From NCBI GenBank assembly GCA_017303615.1, contig JAFLCK010000015.1, positions 1 to 64,000 of the forward strand: 64,000 nt of DNA. Direction: 5' to 3'. The position numbers and the translations under genes were made by a program. This DNA is from Obscuribacter phosphatis_A (GTDB lineage Bacteria > Cyanobacteriota > Vampirovibrionia > Obscuribacterales > Obscuribacteraceae). This document shows, piece after piece, positions 52,118-60,869 of the stretch (position 1 is the first letter of the stretch; every line of letters starts with the position of its first letter). Below the pieces are notes generated by a model, which was given only the letters and a program-made list of their open reading frames with translations, searched no databases and had not been told where the DNA came from.

Positions 52118-52471
52118 GTGGGTAAGGGAATAAACAGCATCCTCGCCATCGTCGGCGGTGTCCTGTGTGTATTAATCACCCTGGCTATGCCTTGGGCTGA
52201 GCTCGGTATGGATGCCTCTTTTCAGAATTGGCCCGAGTGGTTGAAATGGCTTTCGATCAACCTCAATGTGCCGCTTCCTGATTATGCTCATATGTCCAAT
52301 TATGCCACCGAGTGGACAGCGCATCTCAAGAAAGCCGGTGCTGAGAGCCGTTATGGCGACTATGCCTATGCCTTACTAATGGGCTTGGCCATGATCGCAT
52401 CCGCCATTGGTATCGCTGCCGTAGGCAGAGAAGAAGGCGAAGAAAAGACTGTATTGCCGGTGAAGAAGTAA
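52118..52471 (+). CDS. Small membrane protein in the respiratory operon
   Basis: 117 residues from GTG at 52118 (GGGAGA upstream). A first helix (GINSILAIVGGVLCVLITLA) and a C-terminal helix (YALLMGLAMIASAIGIAAVG) frame a polar loop with Trp residues (NWPEWLKWLS). I do not recognise the family. It sits between the polar-helix protein and the cytochrome b-ferredoxin gene, so it is likely part of the same complex. Confidence 0.7.
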   Translation: MGKGINSILAIVGGVLCVLITLAMPWAELGMDASFQNWPEWLKWLSINLNVPLPDYAHMSNYATEWTAHLKKAGAESRYGDYAYALLMGLAMIASAIGIAAVGREEGEEKTVLPVKK

Positions 52472-52496
52472 TTAGTAAAGTTGGGAGATCCTCAAG

Positions 52497-53654
52497 ATGT
52501 ACTCGTCGATACCGAAGGGCATGACCGATCTGACTCTAGCAATAGAGAAAGCGGTAAACGCCGTTCTAACCAATAAGTACAACCCCTTTTATTACCACGG
52601 TGCTCTACCGCAGTTTTATTTGTGGGTTTTGTTTCTGTCTGGTTTGTTGCTATTTGCCTATTACATTCCGACAATCGACAATGCTTACTTCTCTGAGAAC
52701 CTGGTCAACGCCTGGACCTCAGTAGACTACATCACTGACACTCTGCCATATGGTGCCGTGGTCAGAGCTATACACCGCTATGCCGGCGATGCAATGGTTA
52801 TCACCATTGTCTTGCACGCCTTGCGTGTTTGGATTACCGACCGCTATCGTCAGTACCGCTGGTTCCAGTGGGTGAGCGGTATCGTTCTCTTCCTTATGGT
52901 CATGTTCATCGGTCAGACCGGTTATTACCTGGTTTGGGACGAGCGCTCCCTCATCCTCACCCGTATGACCTCGACCGCTCTAGAAGCCATTCCCTTTATC
53001 GGACCTGGGCTCAAGACCTGGTTCTTGAACGGTGGAGCGATAACCAACCTGACACTCTCCAACTTCCTCTTCATTCATATTGGTTTTTCCTTCTCTCTAC
53101 TTTTCGGTCTCTGGTTGCACTATGTGCGCATGACCAGACCGGTAATTACACCTCCGCCTGCCATCAACTACATGCTCGTGGCTGTGCTCTTGGTCTTTGT
53201 CTTCTTGGTGCCGGTTACTTCCGGCAAGATGGCTGACATCAACACCCAACCGACAAGCTTTGAGATCGACTGGTTCTTCCTCTGGCCCTACTACCTGCTC
53301 GCCCATGTGGACATCACAACCTATTGGGTCTTGATTATTGGTGGTTCAGTGGCTCTCTGCTTGATTCCTTTGCCTAGTCTCTACAAGGCTGCTCACCCGG
53401 TCGAGCCTGCCGAGGTGGTGCTCAATAAGTGCACCGGTTGTTCGATGTGTGCCGCCGACTGTCCTTATCAGGCCATTGAAATGGTACCGGCTCCCTCCGG
53501 TTCACGCTTCAAGAAACTGGCTACAGTCAAGGCTTATCGTTGCTCCGGCTGCGGAGTCTGTGTGGGGGCTTGTGCCTTCGACGCCATCGACCTGCCTAAC
53601 TTGCTCGATACCGATGTGACCGCCAAGATCAAGGCGCTCGCTGAAGCCCAGTAA
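52497..53654 (+). CDS. Cytochrome b fused to a 2[4Fe-4S] ferredoxin domain
   Basis: 385 residues. Residues 1-290 are a cytochrome b-like core: AIHRYAGDAMVITIVLHALR places two His 14 residues apart, and FIHIGFSFSLLFGLWLHYVR places the matching two, so both b haems can bind. IDWFFLWPYY corresponds to the PEWY segment. The C-terminal 90 residues carry CTGCSMCAADCP and CSGCGVCVGACAF, two [4Fe-4S] sites of a bacterial ferredoxin. The fusion suggests electron exchange between a soluble donor and the quinone pool. Such a fusion is rare; it may form a heterodimer with the other cytochrome b. Confidence 0.87.
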   Translation: MYSSIPKGMTDLTLAIEKAVNAVLTNKYNPFYYHGALPQFYLWVLFLSGLLLFAYYIPTIDNAYFSENLVNAWTSVDYITDTLPYGAVVRAIHRYAGDAMVITIVLHALRVWITDRYRQYRWFQWVSGIVLFLMVMFIGQTGYYLVWDERSLILTRMTSTALEAIPFIGPGLKTWFLNGGAITNLTLSNFLFIHIGFSFSLLFGLWLHYVRMTRPVITPPPAINYMLVAVLLVFVFLVPVTSGKMADINTQPTSFEIDWFFLWPYYLLAHVDITTYWVLIIGGSVALCLIPLPSLYKAAHPVEPAEVVLNKCTGCSMCAADCPYQAIEMVPAPSGSRFKKLATVKAYRCSGCGVCVGACAFDAIDLPNLLDTDVTAKIKALAEAQ

Positions 53655-53703
53655 TGCACTCACATTTGCACTCAACTTAGTCAACTTTTAAAAGGTTATA
53701 GCA

Positions 53704-54093
53704 ATGTCCGAAAAGAAGGTAATAACGCTAATTTGTGAAAGGGCTGCCGATCTAGATTCGGCATGCAGCGCCAGCGGCGAAGTTAAAGACGTCGAAGGCC
53801 TGCACGTGGTCAAACTACCATGTAGTGGAATGATTCAGCCCCTCATGATTGAAGCCGCGCTGAAAGCCGGAGCCGCTGGAGTGATTGTCACCGGCTGTCA
53901 GATTGGCGATTGCTATTACCGCGAAGGTAATCGCATGATTAGAGAAAGACTGCTCGGTGAGCGTACACCTGGCTTGAAGAAGAATGTCGACAGAAGACGC
54001 ATTCTTGCTTTGTGGCTTTCTCGCCCACAGAAAGAAAGGTTCTTGTCTGAGGCGAAAGAGTTCGTCAACTATGTGCGTAAGCTCACAGACTAA
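53704..54093 (+). CDS. MvhD/FrhD-like iron-sulfur protein
   Basis: 129 residues. KLPCSGMIQPLMIEAALKAG and VIVTGCQIGDCYYREGN match the MvhD family (subunit D of F420-non-reducing hydrogenase), whose cysteines hold a [2Fe-2S] cluster and link hydrogenase to heterodisulfide reductase. The N-terminal Cys pair of MvhD (CNWCSY) is not present as such; there is a CERAADLDSAC stretch. It follows the cytochrome b-ferredoxin gene by 49 bases, which suggests it passes electrons to that ferredoxin domain. The reaction is unknown. Confidence 0.82.
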   Translation: MSEKKVITLICERAADLDSACSASGEVKDVEGLHVVKLPCSGMIQPLMIEAALKAGAAGVIVTGCQIGDCYYREGNRMIRERLLGERTPGLKKNVDRRRILALWLSRPQKERFLSEAKEFVNYVRKLTD

Positions 54094-54107
54094 GGGAGTT
54101 ATTGGAA

Positions 54108-54236
54108 ATGGCCGAGAAATCAAACAAGATCTCAGAGATTGACGTCATCTACAGATGGGCGTGGTTCTTTGTTTTCTACTTTGTCTGTATTCTTCTAATT
54201 GCTTGCTTTGGCCTTGTCGCCGAATTCTAAGCTAGT
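54108..54236 (+). CDS. Possible small membrane protein ending the respiratory operon
   Basis: 42 residues (MAEKSNKISEIDVIYRWAWF and a hydrophobic continuation FVFYFCLYSS), with AAGGGAG upstream. One base fewer in the T run at 54180-54183 would instead give a more regular membrane helix and end at a TAA just before the sigma gene stop. So a frameshift or sequence error may be present. Similar in start to the small protein at 48167. Confidence 0.45.
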
Positions 54237-55167
54237 TTAGATAAGCTCTCAGTTCCGAAAGGCTGCCCGTTTCATTGAGATGGCGCAGCTTTTTGATTGC
54301 TTTATGTTCAAGCTGCCGCACCCTTTCTTCTGAGATATGCAGAATTTTTCCTGCTTCTTGGGCCGAGAGTGGTCTTTCGTAGTTGATACCAAAGCGCAGC
54401 TTTAGAACTTCTCTTTCTCTTGGGTGCAGCTTAAGCAAGGCAGTATTCACATCCATCTTGCATAGCGAGATAACTGCTCTCTCTTCCGGACCGGGGCTGT
54501 TTTCGTCAGCCAGTGAAGATGCCAGATCGAATTCCTCAACTCCTCCTACAGTCTGCGAATCAAGTGAGAGCGGTTCGTTTAGGCTTGCCAAAACTCGCTT
54601 CACTTTTTCTTCTTCGATAATTAGTTCTTTGCTGATTTCAAAAGATGTCGGTCTACGACCTTCCAGAAGCAAGTATTCTCTGGTGATTCGTGCAATCTTT
54701 GTGGCAAGCTCACTCATATGCACAGGCACTCTGATCAATTGCCCTTTATCTTGAATGGCTCTTTGCACCGCCTGGCGAATCCACCAGGTGGCATAAGTTG
54801 AGAAGCGAAAGCCTTTCTCGGGATCAAACTTTTCGACAGCCTTGATTAGTCCCAAGTTGCCCTCTTGAATCAGGTCTTGCAACGGTAGACCCTTACTAGC
54901 AAAGCGTTTAGCGATGTTGACCACAAGGCGCAGATTGCTTTGAATGAGGCGTTTCCTGGCTAGCTCCGAGCCTTGTTTTATTTGTCTTGCCAGTTGACGT
55001 TCTTCTTCCGCACTCAAGAGATTAAAGCGGCCAAGACTCTTGAGATATTCACTGAGGGCGTCATCGCCATGCTGAAAGGCGACTTCGACGTTCTCACTAC
55101 GCTCCATATTCTCGACAGCTTCTTCTGCATCAAGAAGGTCTATTTGATTAAGCGGCATGGTTTTCAT
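54232..55167 (-). CDS. RpoD-family sigma factor
   Basis: 311 residues. Region 1.2 begins with DALSEYLKSLGRFNLLSAEEE, region 2 has NLRLVVNIAKRFASKGLPLQ and the -10 recognition helix FSTYATWWIRQAVQRAIQ, and regions 3 and 4 follow with REREVLKLRFGI and the helix-turn-helix ISEERVRQLEHKAIKKLR. It lacks the long region 1.1 of housekeeping RpoD, so it is probably a group 2 sigma factor, as cyanobacteria have several. AGGAGG lies at good distance before the ATG. It is convergent with the respiratory operon. Confidence 0.9.
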   Translation of the reverse strand: MKTMPLNQIDLLDAEEAVENMERSENVEVAFQHGDDALSEYLKSLGRFNLLSAEEERQLARQIKQGSELARKRLIQSNLRLVVNIAKRFASKGLPLQDLIQEGNLGLIKAVEKFDPEKGFRFSTYATWWIRQAVQRAIQDKGQLIRVPVHMSELATKIARITREYLLLEGRRPTSFEISKELIIEEEKVKRVLASLNEPLSLDSQTVGGVEEFDLASSLADENSPGPEERAVISLCKMDVNTALLKLHPREREVLKLRFGINYERPLSAQEAGKILHISEERVRQLEHKAIKKLRHLNETGSLSELRAYLN

Positions 55168-55431
55168 AATTCCTCCTCATAGAGGTGACAATCTGTACCG
55201 CCACTGGCGGCACTTAGTAAGTTGAGTTTGGAACACATTTGAAACTGAAAAGTTTGGAAGATTGAAAGGGGTCGATCGAGCCTATTTCCATTTAAGCAGT
55301 TTCAAGTAGACCACCCGGTCTAGATAAGCTTGTCTTAATAATCAGAGCTTTGCTTGTTGTTTGCATACAAGTGCCGCCTTACAGAACCTCTAACTAAGCA
55401 GCTTCAGCGGCATTTTACGGGCTGCAAAACA

Positions 55432-55456
55432 AAAGAGGCTGCCGAGCAGCCTCTTT
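55432..55456 (-). terminator. Rho-independent terminator hairpin
   Basis: A perfect 11-base stem AAAGAGGCTGC / GCAGCCTCTTT with loop CGA (55443-55445), and T-rich GAGTTTTTG on the plus-strand side. The hairpin is symmetrical and would work best on the plus strand, but no plus-strand gene ends here; on the minus strand it could terminate the secreted-protein gene at 55612. The 440 bases between 55168 and 55611 hold nothing else recognisable besides the sigma-gene promoter. Confidence 0.7.
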
Positions 55457-55611
55457 GAGTTTTTGATGACATTACTGTCTTAATGGGGTTGCCGCCGTAA
55501 GGTGGTTAATCTTTCCCTGGCTTATTCAGAGGACGGCGGCCTCAATTACCAGGATAGTTATTGACAAGCCTTGTGAACATAGGGTTTACCCTGTGTCTTT
55601 AGAGATGTCAA

Positions 55612-56166
55612 TTATTGCGGCTTTGCGTATTGATAGCGAATTGAGTAGCTGCCGTTGTCGCCCTTTACGTCGTAACCGGCCACCGGACCGCTCACTTGCA
55701 AAATGCACATGTTGCCGCTTTTCTGGTTAGTGGCGTTGATCGAGTCTTTATCTTGATAGTCGATTTTCCAGCCATACATCTGAAAGACGCTTCTGTACCA
55801 ATCTATAACTTGGTTGCTTGTTTCTTTTGTATTGAAGGTCATAACATAGCAAGGTCCAAGCTTCCCTACATGATCGTAAATGAGACCATTGAGAAACTTG
55901 GCTTTACCTGTATAGTCCGGAACATCGGGCAAGCTTACTTTTTCTTTCAAGCCTTCCGGCACTTTTGCCAGCGCTTCTCCCGTTTTCAACCAGGCCGGTT
56001 TTTTGTTTACTTTATTTGGATCAAGTTGTTCTCTACTTGATGAATTCTGCTGTTGACTGGGGTATTGGCAGTTAGCCTTTTCGATTGACAAAGTCAGTCC
56101 GGCTGCCAGTCCCGCCAGTACAAAAGTTAGACGCCATGCTCTCAAACTGGCTTTAGACCCGTGCAT
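55612..56166 (-). CDS. Uncharacterised secreted protein
   Basis: 184 residues with a signal peptide (WRLTFVLAGLAAGLTLSIEK), then a Gln/Ser-rich linker and a compact domain with KFLNGLIYDHVGKLGPCYVM and QVIDWYRSVFQMYGWKIDYQ. The pattern of a repeated short alpha-beta unit with WYR resembles small lipid- or peptidoglycan-linked proteins, but no family name can be given. It is transcribed alone, with a strong hairpin downstream. Confidence 0.68.
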   Translation of the reverse strand: MHGSKASLRAWRLTFVLAGLAAGLTLSIEKANCQYPSQQQNSSSREQLDPNKVNKKPAWLKTGEALAKVPEGLKEKVSLPDVPDYTGKAKFLNGLIYDHVGKLGPCYVMTFNTKETSNQVIDWYRSVFQMYGWKIDYQDKDSINATNQKSGNMCILQVSGPVAGYDVKGDNGSYSIRYQYAKPQ

Positions 56167-56275
56167 CAGTAAATCCTCCCGGTATTGACTGCAATTGTTC
56201 TATTGATCAAGATACCCAGATTGATCATAACCTAATGTAGATAAAAACAGTATTCCTAGCTTATTTTTGCTCTAG

Positions 56276-56397
56276 TAAAGGGCTGATTCGACCCAGCCCT
56301 AGAATATCTGGAATTAGAAAGAGGGCTGAGTCGTTTGACCCAGCCCTGGCTATTTGGGAATTAGAAAGAGGGCTGAGTCGTTTGACCCAGCCTCTTT
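56276..56397 (-). repeat. Three related hairpins, two as a direct repeat
   Basis: The 36-base unit GGAATTAGAAAGAGGGCTGA...CCCAGCC occurs at 56310-56345 and 56357-56392 without a difference; a partial copy with GGGCTGATTCGACCCAGCCC lies at 56280-56299. Each has complementary GGGCTG / CAGCCC arms around a short loop. On the minus strand they read as GC stems followed by CTCTTT, suited to end transcription of the 723-residue protein gene. Confidence 0.7.
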
Positions 56398-56442
56398 TCT
56401 ATCTATCGGATTTAAGCTCTAGCTTTAGTGAAGTGCTCCTTA

Positions 56443-58614
56443 TTAGTTAGGTTTGGAGTAGGTATCGCCGGTGGCAGTCTGTTCGAATCTCAGTTCTCCG
56501 AGGAAGTTGTTGTAGCCGGAGCTGGGAGTCCAGATAGCCTGGTCGTTACCCACAGAGGTGCCGTTGTATCTTGTGAAAGGTACTTCGTGGTAGCCTGCAT
56601 CACCAATCGATGCACCGCCTACACCTTTGCGAGTATTGACTGTCCATCCACTCAAGGGGTAGTTACCGGTGTTGCAGTTGCTGGCACCAGCGCCGGAGGC
56701 ACCGTCAGGAGTGAGCGAATCAGCCTTTGCTTTGGTCAAATAGCCGGAGGCGGCAGTGAAGCTCTCAGTCATGTAGACATTGGAACCATCGGCATAGATG
56801 TAGAAGGATTTGCCGAGGGGCAGGGTTGACGAGGAGAGAGCATCTCTGACGTGCTGAGCTAGGTTGCCGTCTTCAGGGTTGACTTGGCGCATTCTGTCGA
56901 CAATCTTGTCGATGGTCGATGTAGATGCACAGCCGCCAATCTCGTTGAGCAGTTCCATGGGCGAGCCAGCTGCCAGGTAGTTGATCTTGCCACCGAGGAA
57001 GGGCTTGGCACTGCCGTTGGCTGGCGGACGAAGGACGGTACCGCCGCTTCTTCCCCACAGTTTGAGACCGGAAGGCTGAGGAGCATTGGTGGTAGCAGAA
57101 CGGTAACCGTGAGCTCTCTGGGCTAGAAGGTCGGCTTTCATGAACTCTACGTTGGTGAATCCAGCGGAGGTATCAATGTGGTCCGAAGCAGTTCCGGCAG
57201 CTCTGTTATAGTTGCCCATCCACATTGCGGTGTTAGCGTTGGAGCAATGAGGGTTGGTGTTCGGGTCTGCATCGTACATGGTGTAGATACAGTTCATGAC
57301 ATTGGGATGAGCGCCAATCGCTGCCAGTTCAGCCTGGGTGGCGAAATGATCTTGGGCTGCTGTAGACCTGAGGTCATACGCTGCAGGGTTGTTGTATGCA
57401 TCTTCAGCAGTAGGATTGTTCGAGCCTGTTACTCCTTTCCACAGGTCGGGGTCGCCCCCTCCAACGTTTCCTACAAGCGGATCATAAGGGAAGTTGCCTT
57501 TGGTAGCATTGTAAGCACCAATCGCATTCATCGCAGCTGGACCTTGCGGGTGGTGCGAGAAGATATTGGTGTTTTGATCCATATTGATACCGGGTGCATG
57601 GAACAGCTCGTTGTTGAAGATATCATTGGAGCCGTCGTTGACCACGGTGGAGAGCGGGAACACTGATGTGTTGACAGTGTTGGCGCTAGGTCCATTGCTT
57701 ACTCTCACAAAGCCTTTCGGGATGCGAGCGGCGAAGTTCCTGTCGATACAACCTACGATTGCGCATGCCATCGAGCCACCGAACACACCAGTCTTGCCTT
57801 CCAGGGCTCTAGAATTGGTCTGGAACGAGTTGGGCAGAGCCGGAGCGGCGGTAATGCCAGCCGGAGCGGCATTAGAGAAATTGCCTCTGTCGACAAGGTG
57901 AGGTCTGGTCTCAGGGAACAAGGGAACGAAGGCAAACTGGTGTCCGCCGACGGTTACCGCGTTATAACCAGCAGAGTAGGGGTCGCCTGAAGGGGCGTTT
58001 TGACCGGCAGTGTTTGTTGGAGGCTGCCAGTTACCGAGAGAGCCTCTGGTAGCAGAGTGGAAGTAGACGTTGGCAGAGCTGCCGACTTTCATATAGCCGG
58101 GAACAATGTCGCTTGCCAGTTGAACTGGGCTGCCGTTCCACATTTTTGTATTGCTGTTGGTAGAGATCGCGTGGAAATCACTGGCCAATGCACCACCGGG
58201 AGTGGCACAAGCAGCAGCGATTTGAGCTTTCAATGTGTTGCCCAGGGTGTTGACCTGGTTGTGCATGATACCGGCATTGGCAAGAGCAGTTGCTGTATTT
58301 TGATCAGCTGCGTTCTTGGCTACGATCATCGCTTTGGCGACGATGCGGTTGTAGCTAAGAAGATCTAATCTGTTCGGCGTTTCGCAAAGTGCTCCGAACT
58401 CTTCCTGGTCAGCAGCAGATGTCAGATTGACCGCGCCCCTTCTAATCGCTAGTTTGGCGACGTTGAGGGCACCGGCGTCAGTCGCGTTAGCAACCTCTCT
58501 GCCACCACCGATGATTTTGGATAGGAAGAAGAAGCCGACGCCTATTACTATTACGACGAGCACACAAGCAGCTGCTAAGCCTAGTGTTGCTCCTCTCTGT
58601 CGTCGTACTGTCAT
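56443..58614 (-). CDS. TadG/TadE-like pilus-type or surface protein
   Basis: 723 residues. The N-terminus RRQRGATLGLAAACVLVVIV, with Arg-rich leader then helix, followed by GGGREVANATDAGALNVAKL matches the TadG-like opening, in which the helix anchors a long outer part. The rest is Asn/Gly/Thr-rich with few charged residues (YNNPAAYDLRSTAAQDHFAT) and two pairs of Cys. TadG proteins take part in tight-adherence (Flp) pili; no other tad gene is near. GGAGGAAT precedes the ATG. Repeated hairpins lie downstream. Confidence 0.72.
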   Translation of the reverse strand: MTVRRQRGATLGLAAACVLVVIVIGVGFFFLSKIIGGGREVANATDAGALNVAKLAIRRGAVNLTSAADQEEFGALCETPNRLDLLSYNRIVAKAMIVAKNAADQNTATALANAGIMHNQVNTLGNTLKAQIAAACATPGGALASDFHAISTNSNTKMWNGSPVQLASDIVPGYMKVGSSANVYFHSATRGSLGNWQPPTNTAGQNAPSGDPYSAGYNAVTVGGHQFAFVPLFPETRPHLVDRGNFSNAAPAGITAAPALPNSFQTNSRALEGKTGVFGGSMACAIVGCIDRNFAARIPKGFVRVSNGPSANTVNTSVFPLSTVVNDGSNDIFNNELFHAPGINMDQNTNIFSHHPQGPAAMNAIGAYNATKGNFPYDPLVGNVGGGDPDLWKGVTGSNNPTAEDAYNNPAAYDLRSTAAQDHFATQAELAAIGAHPNVMNCIYTMYDADPNTNPHCSNANTAMWMGNYNRAAGTASDHIDTSAGFTNVEFMKADLLAQRAHGYRSATTNAPQPSGLKLWGRSGGTVLRPPANGSAKPFLGGKINYLAAGSPMELLNEIGGCASTSTIDKIVDRMRQVNPEDGNLAQHVRDALSSSTLPLGKSFYIYADGSNVYMTESFTAASGYLTKAKADSLTPDGASGAGASNCNTGNYPLSGWTVNTRKGVGGASIGDAGYHEVPFTRYNGTSVGNDQAIWTPSSGYNNFLGELRFEQTATGDTYSKPN

Positions 58615-58869
58615 ATGTTTATTCCTCCACTGCCGACTGTCCGGCTTTGCTTTGTAATTGTTGCTCCGGCTCTCCGAAGGCTTAAATATACTGAACCCGA
58701 TTAGTAAAGTGAAACTCTGTTAATTATCATCCTCTAATCTTCCCCTGTCGTCAAGGGTGGTTGGTTTAAACTTGGATCCCTTGTAAACCCCGTAGAGTCG
58801 AGAAAACCCTGGATTACATGCTTCTAATATTCCACGCTTTCTGAGAATTATAGATTAAATTAGTCTGGA

Positions 58870-60339
58870 TTAATCTTTCGGGTGTCTGATTTTATCTATT
58901 TCAGTACAACTTAGGGCCGAAATTGCAGCAACCACGAACCAGAAAATGAAATGCACCTGGGGGCGATAGAATACCGTATCGACCAAGCCCTGAATCATTA
59001 AGGCAACAAGAGCTGCTGCCAGACCAAGGGCCAGGTATCTATAAGAACTGTCGCTATAAAAGATTAAATGGGCTCGGCTCAAGCACATCAATATAATGGC
59101 GCCGGCACTGAATAAACCAAGCAGACCGGTTTCCACCCCCACTTCCAGGGGGACACAATAAGTACCGAGCGCATCGAAGCCACTTTTCATATAGAGCCCA
59201 TAGGCAAGGCGAAAAGCAGTATTGCCCGGCCCTACCCCTAGCCACCAGTTATCCTGGAACATGGCTAGCGATGCTCTCCAGACATGCATGCGGTAGGCAT
59301 TGCTCGAGTGTTCCGAACCGGCAAAAATCGAGAGAATTCTAGTCTCGAGGCTAGGGGCAAGGAAATGCACCGCTAAACCCCCCGCGGCAAGCATTAGACC
59401 AAGACCAATTAAGGTCGGGAAGATTAGTTTTGGTTTGCGACTGAGAAAATAAAAAGACAAAGCCAGAAGAACAAATGCGGCCGTCCCCCCTATAGATAGA
59501 TAGCCGCCCCTGCTGCCGGTCAAAACAATAGCTAAGGCCAATAAGGCCGTGACAGCAAATGACATGGGCAAGCTGAGATTTCTCACTAGACCTTGCCACC
59601 TACCTATATATGTAGACCAAATAGTAGTTCCTAAGGCAAGTGCAAGAGGCGCCAGAGGTAATAGGTAGCCGGCCAGCAAGTTCGGATTGCCCAAAGTAGA
59701 GTAAATGCGAGTGCCCTTATTTTCCACACTGGGGTCTTCCCAGGTAGCCAGAGGCGCCACTCCGATCTTGTACTGATAAAGTCCGTAAAGACTAACTGCT
59801 ATGCCGCTCAATAAGGCAAAAGCGATGAGCCAGGGCAATCTCTCTTTGCGCTGTACAAGAGCAGTCTTGATAGTGAAGTAAGTGATTATATAGACCACTA
59901 CTTTAGATAGACCTTTGAGGCTGGGCACCATATAGTGCGAAGCAAAGGTCGAGATGATATTGGAGGTGAAGTAAGCGCCCACTGCCAGGTCTAAAAGGTT
60001 GAAACCGGCTTTCTCTTCAGTTTTGGCTTGCCAGAGCCGGCTCATTAAGTACAGAGCCGAGGCGGCAAGCGATATCAGAGCCAAACCTTCCTTGCCCTCG
60101 GCAAACTGCGGCAGCCCAAGCCCTGCCAGCAAAACCAACAGACAGAAAAAGGACAACTTAGCAAAGATATCGCCCAACAAAACCAGTTTGCCGCCCGTCA
60201 GTCGACTAAGAGATTCTCTGCTTTTCTCAAATACTGATAGCAGCCCGCCCACAAGCATCGATTCTTTTACCTTGAAGGCAAACGAATCATCCATCTTTAT
60301 CAGGGCTGCTTTCTTTACAAGCTCTAGAACAAAACTCAA
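58870..60339 (-). CDS. O-antigen ligase family membrane protein (IctB-like)
   Basis: 489 residues, about 11 helices. TRIYSTLGNPNLLAGYLLPL and VLTGSRGGYLSIGGTAAFVL match the Wzy_C family, and the periplasmic loop holds FQDNWWLGVGPGNTAFRLAY. The same signatures occur in the cyanobacterial IctB group, once proposed to take part in bicarbonate uptake but now regarded as glycan ligase-like. Either function would act at the inner membrane. The downstream end is at 58870; a DUF4330 gene lies 17 bases upstream. Confidence 0.82.
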   Translation of the reverse strand: MSFVLELVKKAALIKMDDSFAFKVKESMLVGGLLSVFEKSRESLSRLTGGKLVLLGDIFAKLSFFCLLVLLAGLGLPQFAEGKEGLALISLAASALYLMSRLWQAKTEEKAGFNLLDLAVGAYFTSNIISTFASHYMVPSLKGLSKVVVYIITYFTIKTALVQRKERLPWLIAFALLSGIAVSLYGLYQYKIGVAPLATWEDPSVENKGTRIYSTLGNPNLLAGYLLPLAPLALALGTTIWSTYIGRWQGLVRNLSLPMSFAVTALLALAIVLTGSRGGYLSIGGTAAFVLLALSFYFLSRKPKLIFPTLIGLGLMLAAGGLAVHFLAPSLETRILSIFAGSEHSSNAYRMHVWRASLAMFQDNWWLGVGPGNTAFRLAYGLYMKSGFDALGTYCVPLEVGVETGLLGLFSAGAIILMCLSRAHLIFYSDSSYRYLALGLAAALVALMIQGLVDTVFYRPQVHFIFWFVVAAISALSCTEIDKIRHPKD

Positions 60340-60356
60340 TTTTTCAGCCTGTCCGC

Positions 60357-60860
60357 TTAGTTAGCCTGATAAATATCTACAACCACGCCTTGCACGCGGT
60401 ATTTGAAGGCTTCCAGTTCAATCTGATTGCCAACTTTAATTTTATTGCCGCGAATGACATAGCCGTCTTCGGTTTTTTCTGAATCGTCTTGCACAGTAAC
60501 CAAAAAGTCATGGGCTATTGAATTGGCTGGATCTGGGAAGGCTACTGCCTTTTTGCCATCTGGAGCCAAGAAAGAAATCTGCTTTTGCCAGTGATCGCAT
60601 TTGACTATGGTCATGGGGGGGTGCACTGGTTGGTTTCTAATCGTGATTGAGGCTTTCTCACCAGGCTTGAAGAGCGATGGATCTTTAGTCTTAAGCCCAG
60701 TGATAAAGACTTCTATATTGACCTTGGGCGTGCCTTGAATCTTTTGGTCTACGCCGGCATAGCCAGCTTTGGCCAGACCGAGACCTAGAGCTGCCACAAT
60801 GCAGGAAGCCAATATCGAGTAGTCGATGATATTCAGTTTTAGATATTTTCGCTCAGCCAA
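60357..60860 (-). CDS. DUF4330 family protein
   Basis: 167 residues: one N-terminal helix (LNIIDYSILASCIVAALGLG) and an extracytoplasmic beta domain (NIEVFITGLKTKDPSLFKPG, YRVQGVVVDIYQ). The NIIDY start and the closing V(D)IY match DUF4330, a family common in cyanobacteria and of unknown function. It is in the same transcript as the ligase-like gene. Confidence 0.75.
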   Translation of the reverse strand: MAERKYLKLNIIDYSILASCIVAALGLGLAKAGYAGVDQKIQGTPKVNIEVFITGLKTKDPSLFKPGEKASITIRNQPVHPPMTIVKCDHWQKQISFLAPDGKKAVAFPDPANSIAHDFLVTVQDDSEKTEDGYVIRGNKIKVGNQIELEAFKYRVQGVVVDIYQAN

Positions 60861-60869
60861 TTTCTTTAC

